Positions 7,797-16,124 of a stretch of 23,765 nt of DNA are shown in pieces. Source of the stretch: Seminavis robusta (Eukaryota; Bacillariophyta; Bacillariophyceae; Naviculales; Naviculaceae); the NCBI GenBank assembly GCA_903772945.1, contig CAICTM010001725.1, forward strand, positions 1 through 23,765, given 5' to 3'. How positions within the stretch are numbered: the first letter of the stretch is position 1; each line of letters begins with the position of its first letter. The notes beneath the pieces are model-generated. The model ran no database searches. It was not told the origin of the DNA and saw only the letters and a list, made by a program, of their open reading frames with translations. The translations under genes and the position numbers were made by a program.

Positions 7797-9683
7797 TCAT
7801 TCTACCAGATCCATCCACGCCGTCGGAAACACACCGCCAGGCAGTCCAATCTCGCGCCGAAAGGCAGACGCCAAGTTCTGATCGGTGGAATAGACCTTGT
7901 CCAGAAAACAAATGGCGTTGCGGGGCATGCCGGTGACAATATGGCGCTCTCCCCAAGGGATGCTCCCGGCAACGACGGAACCCTTGTCGTCGTTGAGCAC
8001 CTCCACAGTATAAAAAGCATCCCCTTCTTTGCGATCGAGAATTCGACATGGTCGTAGATAGTCTGGGACCATCCGGGTGTGCGGGGGCCATGCTTCGTGA
8101 GTTACCTTTCGGCAGGTGTCTTTCTTGGCGGTGGTGACATGCTGATGATGAGGCCACGGATGATACTGGATGGTTTCCGAGTATTGATAAACGCAGAATG
8201 TTTCCACGTTGTCTGGATACGGGTTTTGCGCCTGTTCGTCTTGTGTTCGTACCATCTTGAGTTGATTGAGACGCGACGCATACACATACGGAGGAGATCT
8301 GCTACGATCGTTGTCGGGTTGAAACTGCTGCACGTGGCGTGTCCAAGCATCATGCCAGGTTTGACCGTAGTCTATCAGAATCTGTTCTCCCTGGGAAATG
8401 TCTCGCGTGGCAACCACCTCCAAGAGGAGACCCCAGCGGCGACTTGCCAAAATGTCTTGCGCCGAGTCTTGCAGACTTTGCTCCAAGTTTTGCGCCTGAG
8501 CGGACCACCGCAGGACAGCATTTGTTGGCTCGTCCTTGCCAACGCTGTTGATATAATTGACAACCGGCGAGTACGGGAACAGGAGCAATGTGCTGTTTTC
8601 ATGTCCGTAGCAGTAATTGAGTAGCAACTGTTTCTTGGCATTCGGATAGCGACTGTCCGTGTAAATGTCCAAGGAAGTGCGGTTCAGTGGTATCAATGGC
8701 AGTGGCGCCACCACAGTTCCTTTTGAAAGATCTCGAGTGGCAAATGCACCTCTTCCTCCTCGACCAGGTGCTTCCGCACTGGCAATATTGTCCAAGCACA
8801 TGCCATTTGTCTGCAGCTCGGAGACTGGTTTTTGCAAGGATGCTAGGGTCAATGGAGCTGCTAAATCGGTAGTAGCATGTGCCAGCTTTTCCCCGACAAA
8901 GTTTTGTCCATAGTTCACCAATATCTCTTGTCCTTTGGGAACTGCCTGAATCGCGAAATACTGCCGATTGTGGTAATGCGTAAACGAGCCAGCCGTTGGC
9001 GACCCCCTGGTTCCCTCCGTTCCTGGTTCCGGAGGGGTTGGTTTGCCAGCCATGGCCTGAAAGTGGTGATCCCATCCAGTGTTGCTGAGCATACTCATAC
9101 CAGGAACCACCGTCTGAACCTCTGTGCCTTCCACGGTGCCATACTTGGCCTTCCAAGTGTAGTTGTAGAGAAGATGCGCCAATCCCTCGTACTGGTGATT
9201 CTGTACATCCACCAGCTGGATCCTCATATCACCGTACAAGAGCTTGTCTTGGGGCTGAATATCCACCAAGGAAAAGATACCCCAGCCAGCACTACTATTG
9301 CCACCAGGTACCATGGATTGGCTCATGACAAAGCGACACGGAGATGCAGAATATGACCCGAGGGCCTCTTCCAAGTCTGAAGATTGCGGTTCTGGCAGCA
9401 GAGTCGTCCAATTGATGATGCCATGATCTAGAGCCACTCTTTGCGATCGCCCCAGTAATAAAGTGGACCAGTGGCTTGACTCTTTGGCCTGAGAAAATGA
9501 CCTCCACAAACACAAACCGGCCACGACAGGGAAGAGGTACTCCAGGACAGATACCACTTTTTGGCCTTTGCTTTCGCCATTCACCGAAGAATCATCGACC
9601 TCTTCGAAAGTGGTGATGGATGATGCTGGTGCATGGTGCTTTGACTTCTTCCTCTTTTGATGATGATGAGACTTGGCGGTCAT
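7797..9683 (-). CDS. Membrane-anchored protein with two SET-like modules
   Basis: The protein is 628 residues from the ATG at 9683; the frame stays open upstream, but the next possible start is a GTG, and the ATG has A at -3. The basic N-terminus (5-18) is followed by one hydrophobic segment (about 43-59), suggesting a signal anchor. Two SET-type modules follow. Module 1 has GWGIFSLVDIQPQDKLLYGD (133-152) and GQEILVNYGQNF (about 251-262). Module 2 has GRGAFATRDLSKGTVV (310-325), VNYINSVGKDEPTNAVL (375-391) and GEQILIDYGQTWHDAW (432-447). SET proteins are usually lysine methyltransferases; the 'GEE..iDYG' ends are conserved, but the usual NHS substrate/AdoMet motif reads LSN in module 1 and INS in module 2, so activity is uncertain. 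A C-terminal domain (about 540-628), ending IGLPGGVFPTAWMDL, recalls other diatom SET proteins, from memory only. Confidence 0.82.
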   Translation of the reverse strand: MTAKSHHHQKRKKSKHHAPASSITTFEEVDDSSVNGESKGQKVVSVLEYLFPVVAGLCLWRSFSQAKESSHWSTLLLGRSQRVALDHGIINWTTLLPEPQSSDLEEALGSYSASPCRFVMSQSMVPGGNSSAGWGIFSLVDIQPQDKLLYGDMRIQLVDVQNHQYEGLAHLLYNYTWKAKYGTVEGTEVQTVVPGMSMLSNTGWDHHFQAMAGKPTPPEPGTEGTRGSPTAGSFTHYHNRQYFAIQAVPKGQEILVNYGQNFVGEKLAHATTDLAAPLTLASLQKPVSELQTNGMCLDNIASAEAPGRGGRGAFATRDLSKGTVVAPLPLIPLNRTSLDIYTDSRYPNAKKQLLLNYCYGHENSTLLLFPYSPVVNYINSVGKDEPTNAVLRWSAQAQNLEQSLQDSAQDILASRRWGLLLEVVATRDISQGEQILIDYGQTWHDAWTRHVQQFQPDNDRSRSPPYVYASRLNQLKMVRTQDEQAQNPYPDNVETFCVYQYSETIQYHPWPHHQHVTTAKKDTCRKVTHEAWPPHTRMVPDYLRPCRILDRKEGDAFYTVEVLNDDKGSVVAGSIPWGERHIVTGMPRNAICFLDKVYSTDQNLASAFRREIGLPGGVFPTAWMDLVE

Positions 9684-10297
9684 GGTCCACAATATGCACA
9701 CCTCTACAAAAACAAAATGTGCATTGGCCGAGATCTCCTCAAATCGCGCATTTTGAGAGCACAGGTACCGTACAGTACTGCGAGGACGTTTTGGAGCACT
9801 GCAAAGACCGGTAAAGTCACCTGGTTGAGGAATTATTAGAAAGAATCCACGTGCTCCCGTGACTTCAAATTAAAGCCGGCAGAACGGCTTGAGCAATTAT
9901 GACCAGAAGTGGATTTCGTGACGGTGGCCCACATGTTGCTCTTGGTGATGTTCGTGGTGCTCTACTAGCTAGACCGCTGTTGATGAAACACCAGAAGGTT
10001 GGCAGGGTCCAGGTCCAGGTTTTGATACTCTCGTGCGTGTAGGAGGAACGTTGGCAAATTTGCCTCAAAAGCGACGAGGAGTGGCAGCACCCCGGTTGCT
10101 GATGGACGTAAAACCAACATTCCAGGAACGTTCAGAGCCATGTTGATGAGGACAAACGAGTTAGTCTAGTATTCATGTTACACGCTAGAAAGTACAGTAC
10201 CGGTGCACTTGTAGCTGGTCTACTATTACAGTCAAAAACATGTCTTTTAAAAAATTCTATTATGGTTTCTTTTTCAAGTAGTGGTACCTGGTACTAA
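9684..10297. other. Intergenic stretch, promoter side of the SET gene
   Basis: These 614 bp hold the 5' flank of the SET-module gene and the 3' flank of the kinase gene. GTAC-rich palindromic strings occur at 9764-9778, 10191-10208 and 10283-10296, and a CTAGCTAG at about 9964-9971. No open frame here has a recognisable domain (the short ones at 9620-9814 and 9865-10068 are not called). Confidence 0.45.
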
Positions 10298-11446
10298 CTA
10301 ACTTGAAGGATAAGCTTCCGCCTTGCAATGAAAGTAACGTGAAAGCCTGTTGTGACCAAAAAGCAAGTAATCAAAATCAGCACAACCTTCTGTGGCAGCC
10401 TGATTGACAGCCCAAGTTCCCCAATACAAGTGATTAACCAGAATGAACGCCTGGACTTGATCGTACCACTTTTGGATTTCCTCGTCAGAGGGTGTTTGTT
10501 GCTGTTGGGATGATGATTCGAGATATACCTTGAGAAAGGCACATTGATCCTCCTTATTGGGGAACCAGTCGTAGTTGGTCACACCATTTTCGGTACTGCC
10601 ACCGGCAAACTCGTTAAAGTGATTGGCAATGTCGAATGCCTTGTAGTTGACTCCACCATATTCGAAATCCACCAATCGAAGGACACCTGTTGTTGCGTTA
10701 TAAAGCACATTGGCGCCCAATACATCATTGTGACAAAATGCCACTGGCAAATCCGACGGCACCACGGTGTTTCGCAACCACTCAAATTCGGTATCCAAAT
10801 TCTTTAGTAGCGACGAGACCATGGTTTCTGCACGCTCCGTGTCGTTGCCAAAATCCGTGGCCCGCATGGCTTGTTCCATCCAATCTTGCAGTTGCGTCCA
10901 CAAAGACGGTTGTTGTGGATTGTGGTAGTCGACCAATTCGTCGGGAATTTCGAATTTGGCATGCAACAATGCCATTTGCTCGGCAATCTTGGGGGAAATG
11001 GCGGGCAACGCCATGTCGCGTGGCGTCAGGCATGCCATCCCGTCCAACCATCCTTCCAAGCGACCGTTTTGAAAGCGACCAAAGTACGGAGGTGCCAGAC
11101 ATTGGGTCGACAGGGCCGCAAAGGTGGAATTTTCCACATCGCGGTCAATCATTCCTTCGGCGCCAAAAATACGAAGGAGAATCGAGGAGGGAACGCTCTT
11201 GTTGCCGTTGGAAGTTGTCAGTGTGACGCGAAACAATTGGTTGGTGATTCCACCCGATACGACCGAAATGGGCCAGTCATTGCGGACGGGAATGCTCAAA
11301 ATTTGGGCCACAACCTCACGGATCGATGCATGGTCGGCACCATCGGCTTTCAGTAAGGGGAAGTAGGGTTTGCCGTCTACAATCACATGGCCAGTAGTGC
11401 TCTTGACATCGTCTCGTGCAGCAATGTACGCTTTGGGACCACTCAT
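10298..11446 (-). CDS. Ethanolamine/choline kinase
   Basis: The protein is 382 residues from an ATG with A at -3. It phosphorylates ethanolamine and/or choline with ATP, the first step of the CDP-ethanolamine (Kennedy) route to phosphatidylethanolamine, and is expected in the cytosol. The kinase fold is clear: the nucleotide loop SGGITNQLFRV (64-74), the beta strand LLRIFG (90-95) after the loop, the Brenner motif FCHNDVLGANVLY (237-249) with catalytic Asp241 and Asn246, the metal-binding DFEYGG (260-265), and the family hallmark FDIANHFNEFAGG (271-283). The C-terminal NHLYWGTWAVNQ (338-349) matches the choline/ethanolamine kinase C-lobe. Length is normal for the family. Ethanolamine preference is my guess from overall resemblance; sequence alone does not exclude choline. 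Confidence 0.93.
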   Translation of the reverse strand: MSGPKAYIAARDDVKSTTGHVIVDGKPYFPLLKADGADHASIREVVAQILSIPVRNDWPISVVSGGITNQLFRVTLTTSNGNKSVPSSILLRIFGAEGMIDRDVENSTFAALSTQCLAPPYFGRFQNGRLEGWLDGMACLTPRDMALPAISPKIAEQMALLHAKFEIPDELVDYHNPQQPSLWTQLQDWMEQAMRATDFGNDTERAETMVSSLLKNLDTEFEWLRNTVVPSDLPVAFCHNDVLGANVLYNATTGVLRLVDFEYGGVNYKAFDIANHFNEFAGGSTENGVTNYDWFPNKEDQCAFLKVYLESSSQQQQTPSDEEIQKWYDQVQAFILVNHLYWGTWAVNQAATEGCADFDYLLFGHNRLSRYFHCKAEAYPSS

Positions 11447-11490
11447 TATTAGTATTGTTCAATCAATGCAGTACTTTTTGTGTGTGTCTT

Positions 11491-11712
11491 CTATTGGCTT
11501 TTTGCCCAAGGTTGTATTCGTGTGGTCGCTGGTGACGGCGGTGCTGTATGCAATCCGGCTTTCGTGGCCAAAGATTTACCTTTCGTCATTGTTGCCAGGT
11601 CAAAATTAGCCAGCAAGAGCTGTAGAAACCCCAGCAGGAGGAAAGTCAACAACCCCAAGAAACTCCGCAGGAGCCTGCGGCGGATCCAAGAGTTTGGTTT
11701 GGTTCCGTCCAT
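11491..11712 (-). CDS. Possible small single-pass membrane peptide or exon
   Basis: A 73-residue frame from the ATG at 11712 has a basic flank (WIRRRLLRS) followed by a strongly hydrophobic stretch (FLGLLTFLLLGFLQLLLANF), which is how a short membrane peptide or a signal-bearing first exon would look. It stops 44 bp before the kinase ATG on the same strand. It has no domain I recognise and could be chance coding in the kinase 5' region or an upstream ORF in its leader. Low confidence. Confidence 0.2.
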   Translation of the reverse strand: MDGTKPNSWIRRRLLRSFLGLLTFLLLGFLQLLLANFDLATMTKGKSLATKAGLHTAPPSPATTRIQPWAKSQ

Positions 11713-12005
11713 CCGTCGGGTAGGACCTGTAGCGGGACCCTGGGCCAAATGGTTCCTCCTCGTCCACTACAGACTAACAATTTCCAAAGGCTCTCCTCCA
11801 GATTAGTAGAAAAGAGATTGGCAATCATGCTGCTGCTGGTGTGTGCCGGGAAAGTGCAGTGGAAGGCACAGGTGAAGGTCCCACCCTGCAAACGTTTGTC
11901 GGTCCCAAGACTAGCTATTATGTATGCTCCCGTACCTTGTACCGGTACGAAGCATGGTGCAATCAGCTTGCGAGTTAGATGCACTTCGGCATCCAGATCT
12001 AATAA

Positions 12006-12021
12006 ATATATATATATATAT
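12006..12021. repeat. (AT)8 microsatellite
   Basis: Eight uninterrupted AT units lie in the 3' flank of the bZIP gene. This is an ordinary simple repeat that is likely to vary in length between individuals. Confidence 0.85.
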
Positions 12022-12044
12022 TGATGGCTAAATGCGCGGCGCCT

Positions 12045-15000
12045 TCAAGCAAGGTTGAGGACAGCAACCACCCGTAGTTTCGCCTTGCAGAGAAATCTTG
12101 TGTTGTTGCCCGTAAAGGACGAATTACGGAGGGCGAGGCGGTGGAGGCTGCTGCGGACTGCCCAAGCTCTGCAAGAGTTGTGCCACGTTGGTGGCACCGG
12201 CGCTCGCACGATTTGATCCGCCAAACTCTGTGCTTGGCTGCTCAAGTTGACGTTTGCAGCCGTCGGACCACCCGGACCAGGATTCCCCATGCCTTGATTG
12301 ACCATACCACCGGAAAGGAGCAACTGTTGGGCTTGCTGAGCCAGCTGGCTGTTGCCAGTCAAGAACTGCTGCGCTTGGCTTGCCATGTTGGTGCCATTGG
12401 CGGTGCCAGCGCCATTGTTCATGTATTGCTGTTGGGCCGGGATGGAGGAGCCTTGCATGCTGACAACGGCAGAGTTAGCAAACTGTGGCTGCTGTTGCGG
12501 CATGTGTGCTTGCTGGAAAGCAGGTTGGCTCTGTTGCGCCTGAAAACTGCTGCTCAGGACGTTGGCATTCTGATTGCCGCTCCCGCCGACACCAGCTGCA
12601 CTGGCAACGACGTTACCACCGAGATTGCCCATAGCCATAGCCGATACCCCGCCTTGACAGGTCATGGCAGCCATCAACAATTGCTGTCCCTGTTCCTGGT
12701 TCAAGTACCCAGAATTCAGGAGTCCTTGAATCTGTGTTGCCAAGGCTCCTAATGGATGAGCAGCATTATTTGCACCGAGAGGCGGAAACCCTGGTTGAGC
12801 TTGCGACTGTGCGATCTGTGGTTGCTGCGATTGCAGCTGTACGCTTGCTTGCTGAGCAGCTCCAACCTGTTGAGACTGGATTTGTTGCTGCTGCTGCTCG
12901 TACTGAGGCTGGACATTCATTTGCTGTTGCACCGAAGGCGTTTGCTGCTGCTGCTGCTGATACTGAGTTTGTGCACTTGTTGGCCGTGCTGATGAATGTT
13001 GCTGTGGCAGTGTCTGAGAAGGCTGATGCTGGGACTGGGCATACGCTTGATGTGATGAAGACTGCTGTACTTGTTGTTGGTCGGTCCGCTGCTGATGTTG
13101 CTGCTGATACTGAGCTTGTGCATTGAGTCCCTGTGATGAAGGCTGCTGTTGCGGTTGGGGTGGCTGCTGATACTGAGGCTGTGCATATGCTTGCTGCGAT
13201 GAAGACTGGTGTAATTGTTGCTGGGGCTGTTGATACTGATGTTGTGAACTCCCTCTCTGTGATGACGGATGTTGCTGCGGTTGCGGCTGGGATGGCACGA
13301 CGGGCTGCTGCGAACTCAAAATGGTCCGCTGTTGGGCTTGAGCGGCAGGCTGAGAGGACTGGGCTTGATTGAACTGCTGATGTTGTGGTGGCTGCTGGGC
13401 TGTACCAGTACCGCCTTGCCCTCCTGGGTTGTTGGCCGCGCCCAACGGACTACCTTGGATAAGCTGTCGCAACTGGTTGGCCACTGGCCCACCGCCAGCA
13501 AGAAGATGTTGTACAGCATTGATTCCATCCGTGCCACTACTTGCAAGGAGCTGTTGTAGCTGCTGCAACATGTTGCCATTTCCACTTGCAACAAGCTGCG
13601 CCAAAGCGTTGCTGCCTCCATCGCCAACTGCAAGACCCTGCTGAGAATTGCTGTTCGCGGCACCGGTCTGATGAGGTGGTGGTTGCTGAACAGTAAAGCC
13701 TTGCTGTTGCTGCGGCTGAGGTGCATTTGCCGCAACAGACGTGGTCGCCTGAAGTTGGGGAGGTGCCTGGGGAGTGTTGGTGGCAACATTCGTCGACAAC
13801 GGTGCAACACTCTGTGGTGCGGATGCAATCGGAGCGGGAGCGGGGGCTGTTGGGCCTATCGGCTGCGGTGGCTGAGATCCAGGTTCGACAGGCTCGATCC
13901 CACTTTGGGCAATAAGTCGGTTGACCCTTTCGAGGGCATTTTCCAAGTGCATGTTATCTGCCTTGAGAGTCTGGTTAAGAGAGGTCAACTCGGTGCATTG
14001 CTCGTTGAGGACTTCTATTTCGATCTTTTGTCTGGCGCGCTTCTTCTTGGCAGTAATGCGGTTCATTCTCCGTTTCTTTTCTTCTTTGGTCTCGTTGGGA
14101 GGTATTGGTTCCTCCGCAAAGAAAGGTACCTTGGACTGCTTCGGGGCACGAGCTGCTGCAGCCAACAGGGCAGGAGAAGCAGGGATAGTGGTAGTTGGAG
14201 GTGGCTTTCGAGCTACCTTGATCTTTTTCTTCTTCTTTGCTGCAAACTGTGCCTTTGCGGGTGGCATAGATGCCGAGGACTGACTTATCTTGGAGTGCAC
14301 GCTAGCAGCAGAAGGAGCCGTCGCGACGGAAGCAACCTCGGCCTCGTGGTGGTGACTAGTGTAGTGCACGGTAATCTTCTCGGGTGGTTTTCCCGTAGCG
14401 CTAATAGCAGCTCGGGCGCTAATAGCAGCCCGTGCGCTACTTGCAGCGGCAGGGTTATTCAAGCTGCTAGTTTCAACGTCGTCAGCCACTTGATCATCTC
14501 CCGCAGCAACTTTGCCATCGGCTTTGGGGGAGCTCTTCGCGGCAGCGGGCTTGGTGTGATGTTGGGCAGTCTTCGTATGATGGGGGGCAGCCTTTGCCGC
14601 CGGCTTGGCTTTGGGCTTCTTGTCCTTGTTCCCACCTGATGATCCCCCAGTACTCGAGTTGCTATCGTCGGCATCCTGTTCACTCTTGTTAGACGGTCGA
14701 TCGTCACTGCTCCCGTCATTGGAGGATGACAGTGCGCTGAATTCCCCGCCACCATTGGTCCAGCCAGAAGCACCCGCCGGTCTCATGACGCCTTCGTCTT
14801 TTTGCGCTTCATTTGCAGCACCTTTGGCTTCCCCTCCTCGACCATCATCCCTTCCAATGGAAGAGCCTTCATTTTCATTCTTACTTGAGGGACCATTGTT
14901 GGAAGAACTTGCAGTGGCGTCTGGACACTGACGGCGTTCGCTTGTGGACTGCTGCTGCGAAGAACGTTCTGATGAGGAAGTTACACGGTTCTCCTCCGCC

Positions 15001-16124
15001 TTCTTGTTCTCTTGCTGGGCTGTCTTCTTTGTCTGCTCCTTCTGCCTTGCATCGCGAGAGGACTTTGTTGTATCTTTGTCCCCTTTTGGGTCTCGCTGTG
15101 CCTCGGCATTTTGTTTGTCCTGCTTGCCATCTTCCGACCCGCTAGTGCTGCTCGCTCCATCGTCCTCTTCGTCAGCGTTCTTTGACTGAGGCCGCTGTTG
15201 AGGTTTGTCTGTGGATGACTCAGCCTTTGCCTTGGAGGACTCTTTGTCCTTTTGCGATTTGGCCGGATCCCTTCTATCCTCTTCGCCATCTGGGGGCTCC
15301 GAGGGTCGCGAGGGCTTCTTGGCAGATGTCTCCGTGTGTTTCTTGTGCTGTACATCTCCTTGACTGGATCCGTCTCCCGAGTACAAGGACACGGTCTTTC
15401 GGTGTTGCCCCACGTCCCGGCTATTGTTGCTGCTGCTTGTAGTACTGCCGGTACCATCATTACCACTTCCACTCCCGCTGTTGCTGCTTGATATTCCTTC
15501 AGTATTGGTGGACGAAGCGAGGCTGCTGCTGGTGATTGTCGATACAGCGTTTTGCGCAGGTCTTGGTTCTCTGGATCCTGACGATGGTGATGATACTGCT
15601 TCACACGTCTTCTGGTTTGACGAGGTTGCATCACTGCCTGTTACAGATCCGAAAGACAACTTGTGCGGTCCCGTGTTCACCACCCGTCCGCTCCTCGCTT
15701 TTACTGGACCTCGGCCTTTCTCTTTGGGCTCCGGTGTCTGGTCCCCTTCATCTGTCTTGGCGCTTTCTCCCGCCTCGTTGTTCTTCCCCGAAGGAGAGCT
15801 TGCTCGCCCATCGTCGCTCCCACATACACGGCTGGTCCCATCATTGTTGGAGCTCACGCTGCCCATGCCTCCTTCTTCCACAGCGCCGCCTCGGTTGTTG
15901 CCTGTACAGCCTTCTTCGTTGCTGCTCGTATCATCGCCATAGATCGCGACATACTGAGCAAGCACACTACGTACATACGCCAGCTTGTCGCCTTCTTCTT
16001 CACTCCTGTCTTGATGTGGACTGGAGACGGTGGCGGCGTGGCCTCTATGGGCGCGAGCTTCGGCTTCAGCCGATACTTCAGCTTCTCGCTTCCGCTTCCT
16101 TGGGTTATGACTCTCGCTGTCCAT
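12045..16124 (-). CDS. Very large Gln-rich bZIP transcription factor
   Basis: About 1,359 residues from the ATG at 16124 (MDSESHNPRKRKR); the open frame begins further upstream only at a TTG. The N-terminal half (1-650) is Ser/Lys/Glu/Asn low-complexity with runs of charged residues. The bZIP domain is clear. The basic region is KKRRMNRITAKKKRARQ with the invariant N-x7-R at Asn688 and Arg696. Leu706, Leu713, Leu720 and Leu727, then Val734, are spaced by seven with correct phasing (first Leu ten residues after the Arg). The C-terminal half is Gln/Ala/Ser/Pro-rich, with many CAG/CTG-coded Gln runs between about 12.8 and 13.4 kb, resembling a disordered activation domain. The protein should bind DNA as a dimer in the nucleus. 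The last roughly 50 residues are out of character (Trp, Cys, His) and probably come from a one-base frameshift; the likely true stop is at 12124-12126 in another frame. Confidence 0.88.
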   Translation of the reverse strand: MDSESHNPRKRKREAEVSAEAEARAHRGHAATVSSPHQDRSEEEGDKLAYVRSVLAQYVAIYGDDTSSNEEGCTGNNRGGAVEEGGMGSVSSNNDGTSRVCGSDDGRASSPSGKNNEAGESAKTDEGDQTPEPKEKGRGPVKARSGRVVNTGPHKLSFGSVTGSDATSSNQKTCEAVSSPSSGSREPRPAQNAVSTITSSSLASSTNTEGISSSNSGSGSGNDGTGSTTSSSNNSRDVGQHRKTVSLYSGDGSSQGDVQHKKHTETSAKKPSRPSEPPDGEEDRRDPAKSQKDKESSKAKAESSTDKPQQRPQSKNADEEDDGASSTSGSEDGKQDKQNAEAQRDPKGDKDTTKSSRDARQKEQTKKTAQQENKKAEENRVTSSSERSSQQQSTSERRQCPDATASSSNNGPSSKNENEGSSIGRDDGRGGEAKGAANEAQKDEGVMRPAGASGWTNGGGEFSALSSSNDGSSDDRPSNKSEQDADDSNSSTGGSSGGNKDKKPKAKPAAKAAPHHTKTAQHHTKPAAAKSSPKADGKVAAGDDQVADDVETSSLNNPAAASSARAAISARAAISATGKPPEKITVHYTSHHHEAEVASVATAPSAASVHSKISQSSASMPPAKAQFAAKKKKKIKVARKPPPTTTIPASPALLAAAARAPKQSKVPFFAEEPIPPNETKEEKKRRMNRITAKKKRARQKIEIEVLNEQCTELTSLNQTLKADNMHLENALERVNRLIAQSGIEPVEPGSQPPQPIGPTAPAPAPIASAPQSVAPLSTNVATNTPQAPPQLQATTSVAANAPQPQQQQGFTVQQPPPHQTGAANSNSQQGLAVGDGGSNALAQLVASGNGNMLQQLQQLLASSGTDGINAVQHLLAGGGPVANQLRQLIQGSPLGAANNPGGQGGTGTAQQPPQHQQFNQAQSSQPAAQAQQRTILSSQQPVVPSQPQPQQHPSSQRGSSQHQYQQPQQQLHQSSSQQAYAQPQYQQPPQPQQQPSSQGLNAQAQYQQQHQQRTDQQQVQQSSSHQAYAQSQHQPSQTLPQQHSSARPTSAQTQYQQQQQQTPSVQQQMNVQPQYEQQQQQIQSQQVGAAQQASVQLQSQQPQIAQSQAQPGFPPLGANNAAHPLGALATQIQGLLNSGYLNQEQGQQLLMAAMTCQGGVSAMAMGNLGGNVVASAAGVGGSGNQNANVLSSSFQAQQSQPAFQQAHMPQQQPQFANSAVVSMQGSSIPAQQQYMNNGAGTANGTNMASQAQQFLTGNSQLAQQAQQLLLSGGMVNQGMGNPGPGGPTAANVNLSSQAQSLADQIVRAPVPPTWHNSCRAWAVRSSLHRLALRNSSFTGNNTRFLCKAKLRVVAVLNLA

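Larger units (their letters stand above)
11447..12044. other. Intergenic stretch with a simple repeat
   Basis: These 598 bp separate the kinase start from the end of the bZIP frame. They contain a small hydrophobic open frame listed separately, a GTAC palindrome cluster at 11931-11949, and an AT microsatellite at 12006-12021. If the bZIP protein really ends at 12124, the gap is about 80 bp longer. Confidence 0.45.

Noticed and set aside
12124..12215. A short intron at the end of the bZIP gene explaining the frame change
   Set aside because: The only simple GT-AG pair (about 29 bp) is too short for a normal spliceosomal intron; a one-base indel is simpler.
13671..14639. Long plus-strand open frame of 322 residues opposite the bZIP gene
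   Set aside because: It is a shadow of the Ser/Gln-rich minus-strand gene; the composition (Leu, Cys, Arg, Trp runs) is what antisense of CAG/AGC codons gives, with no domain.
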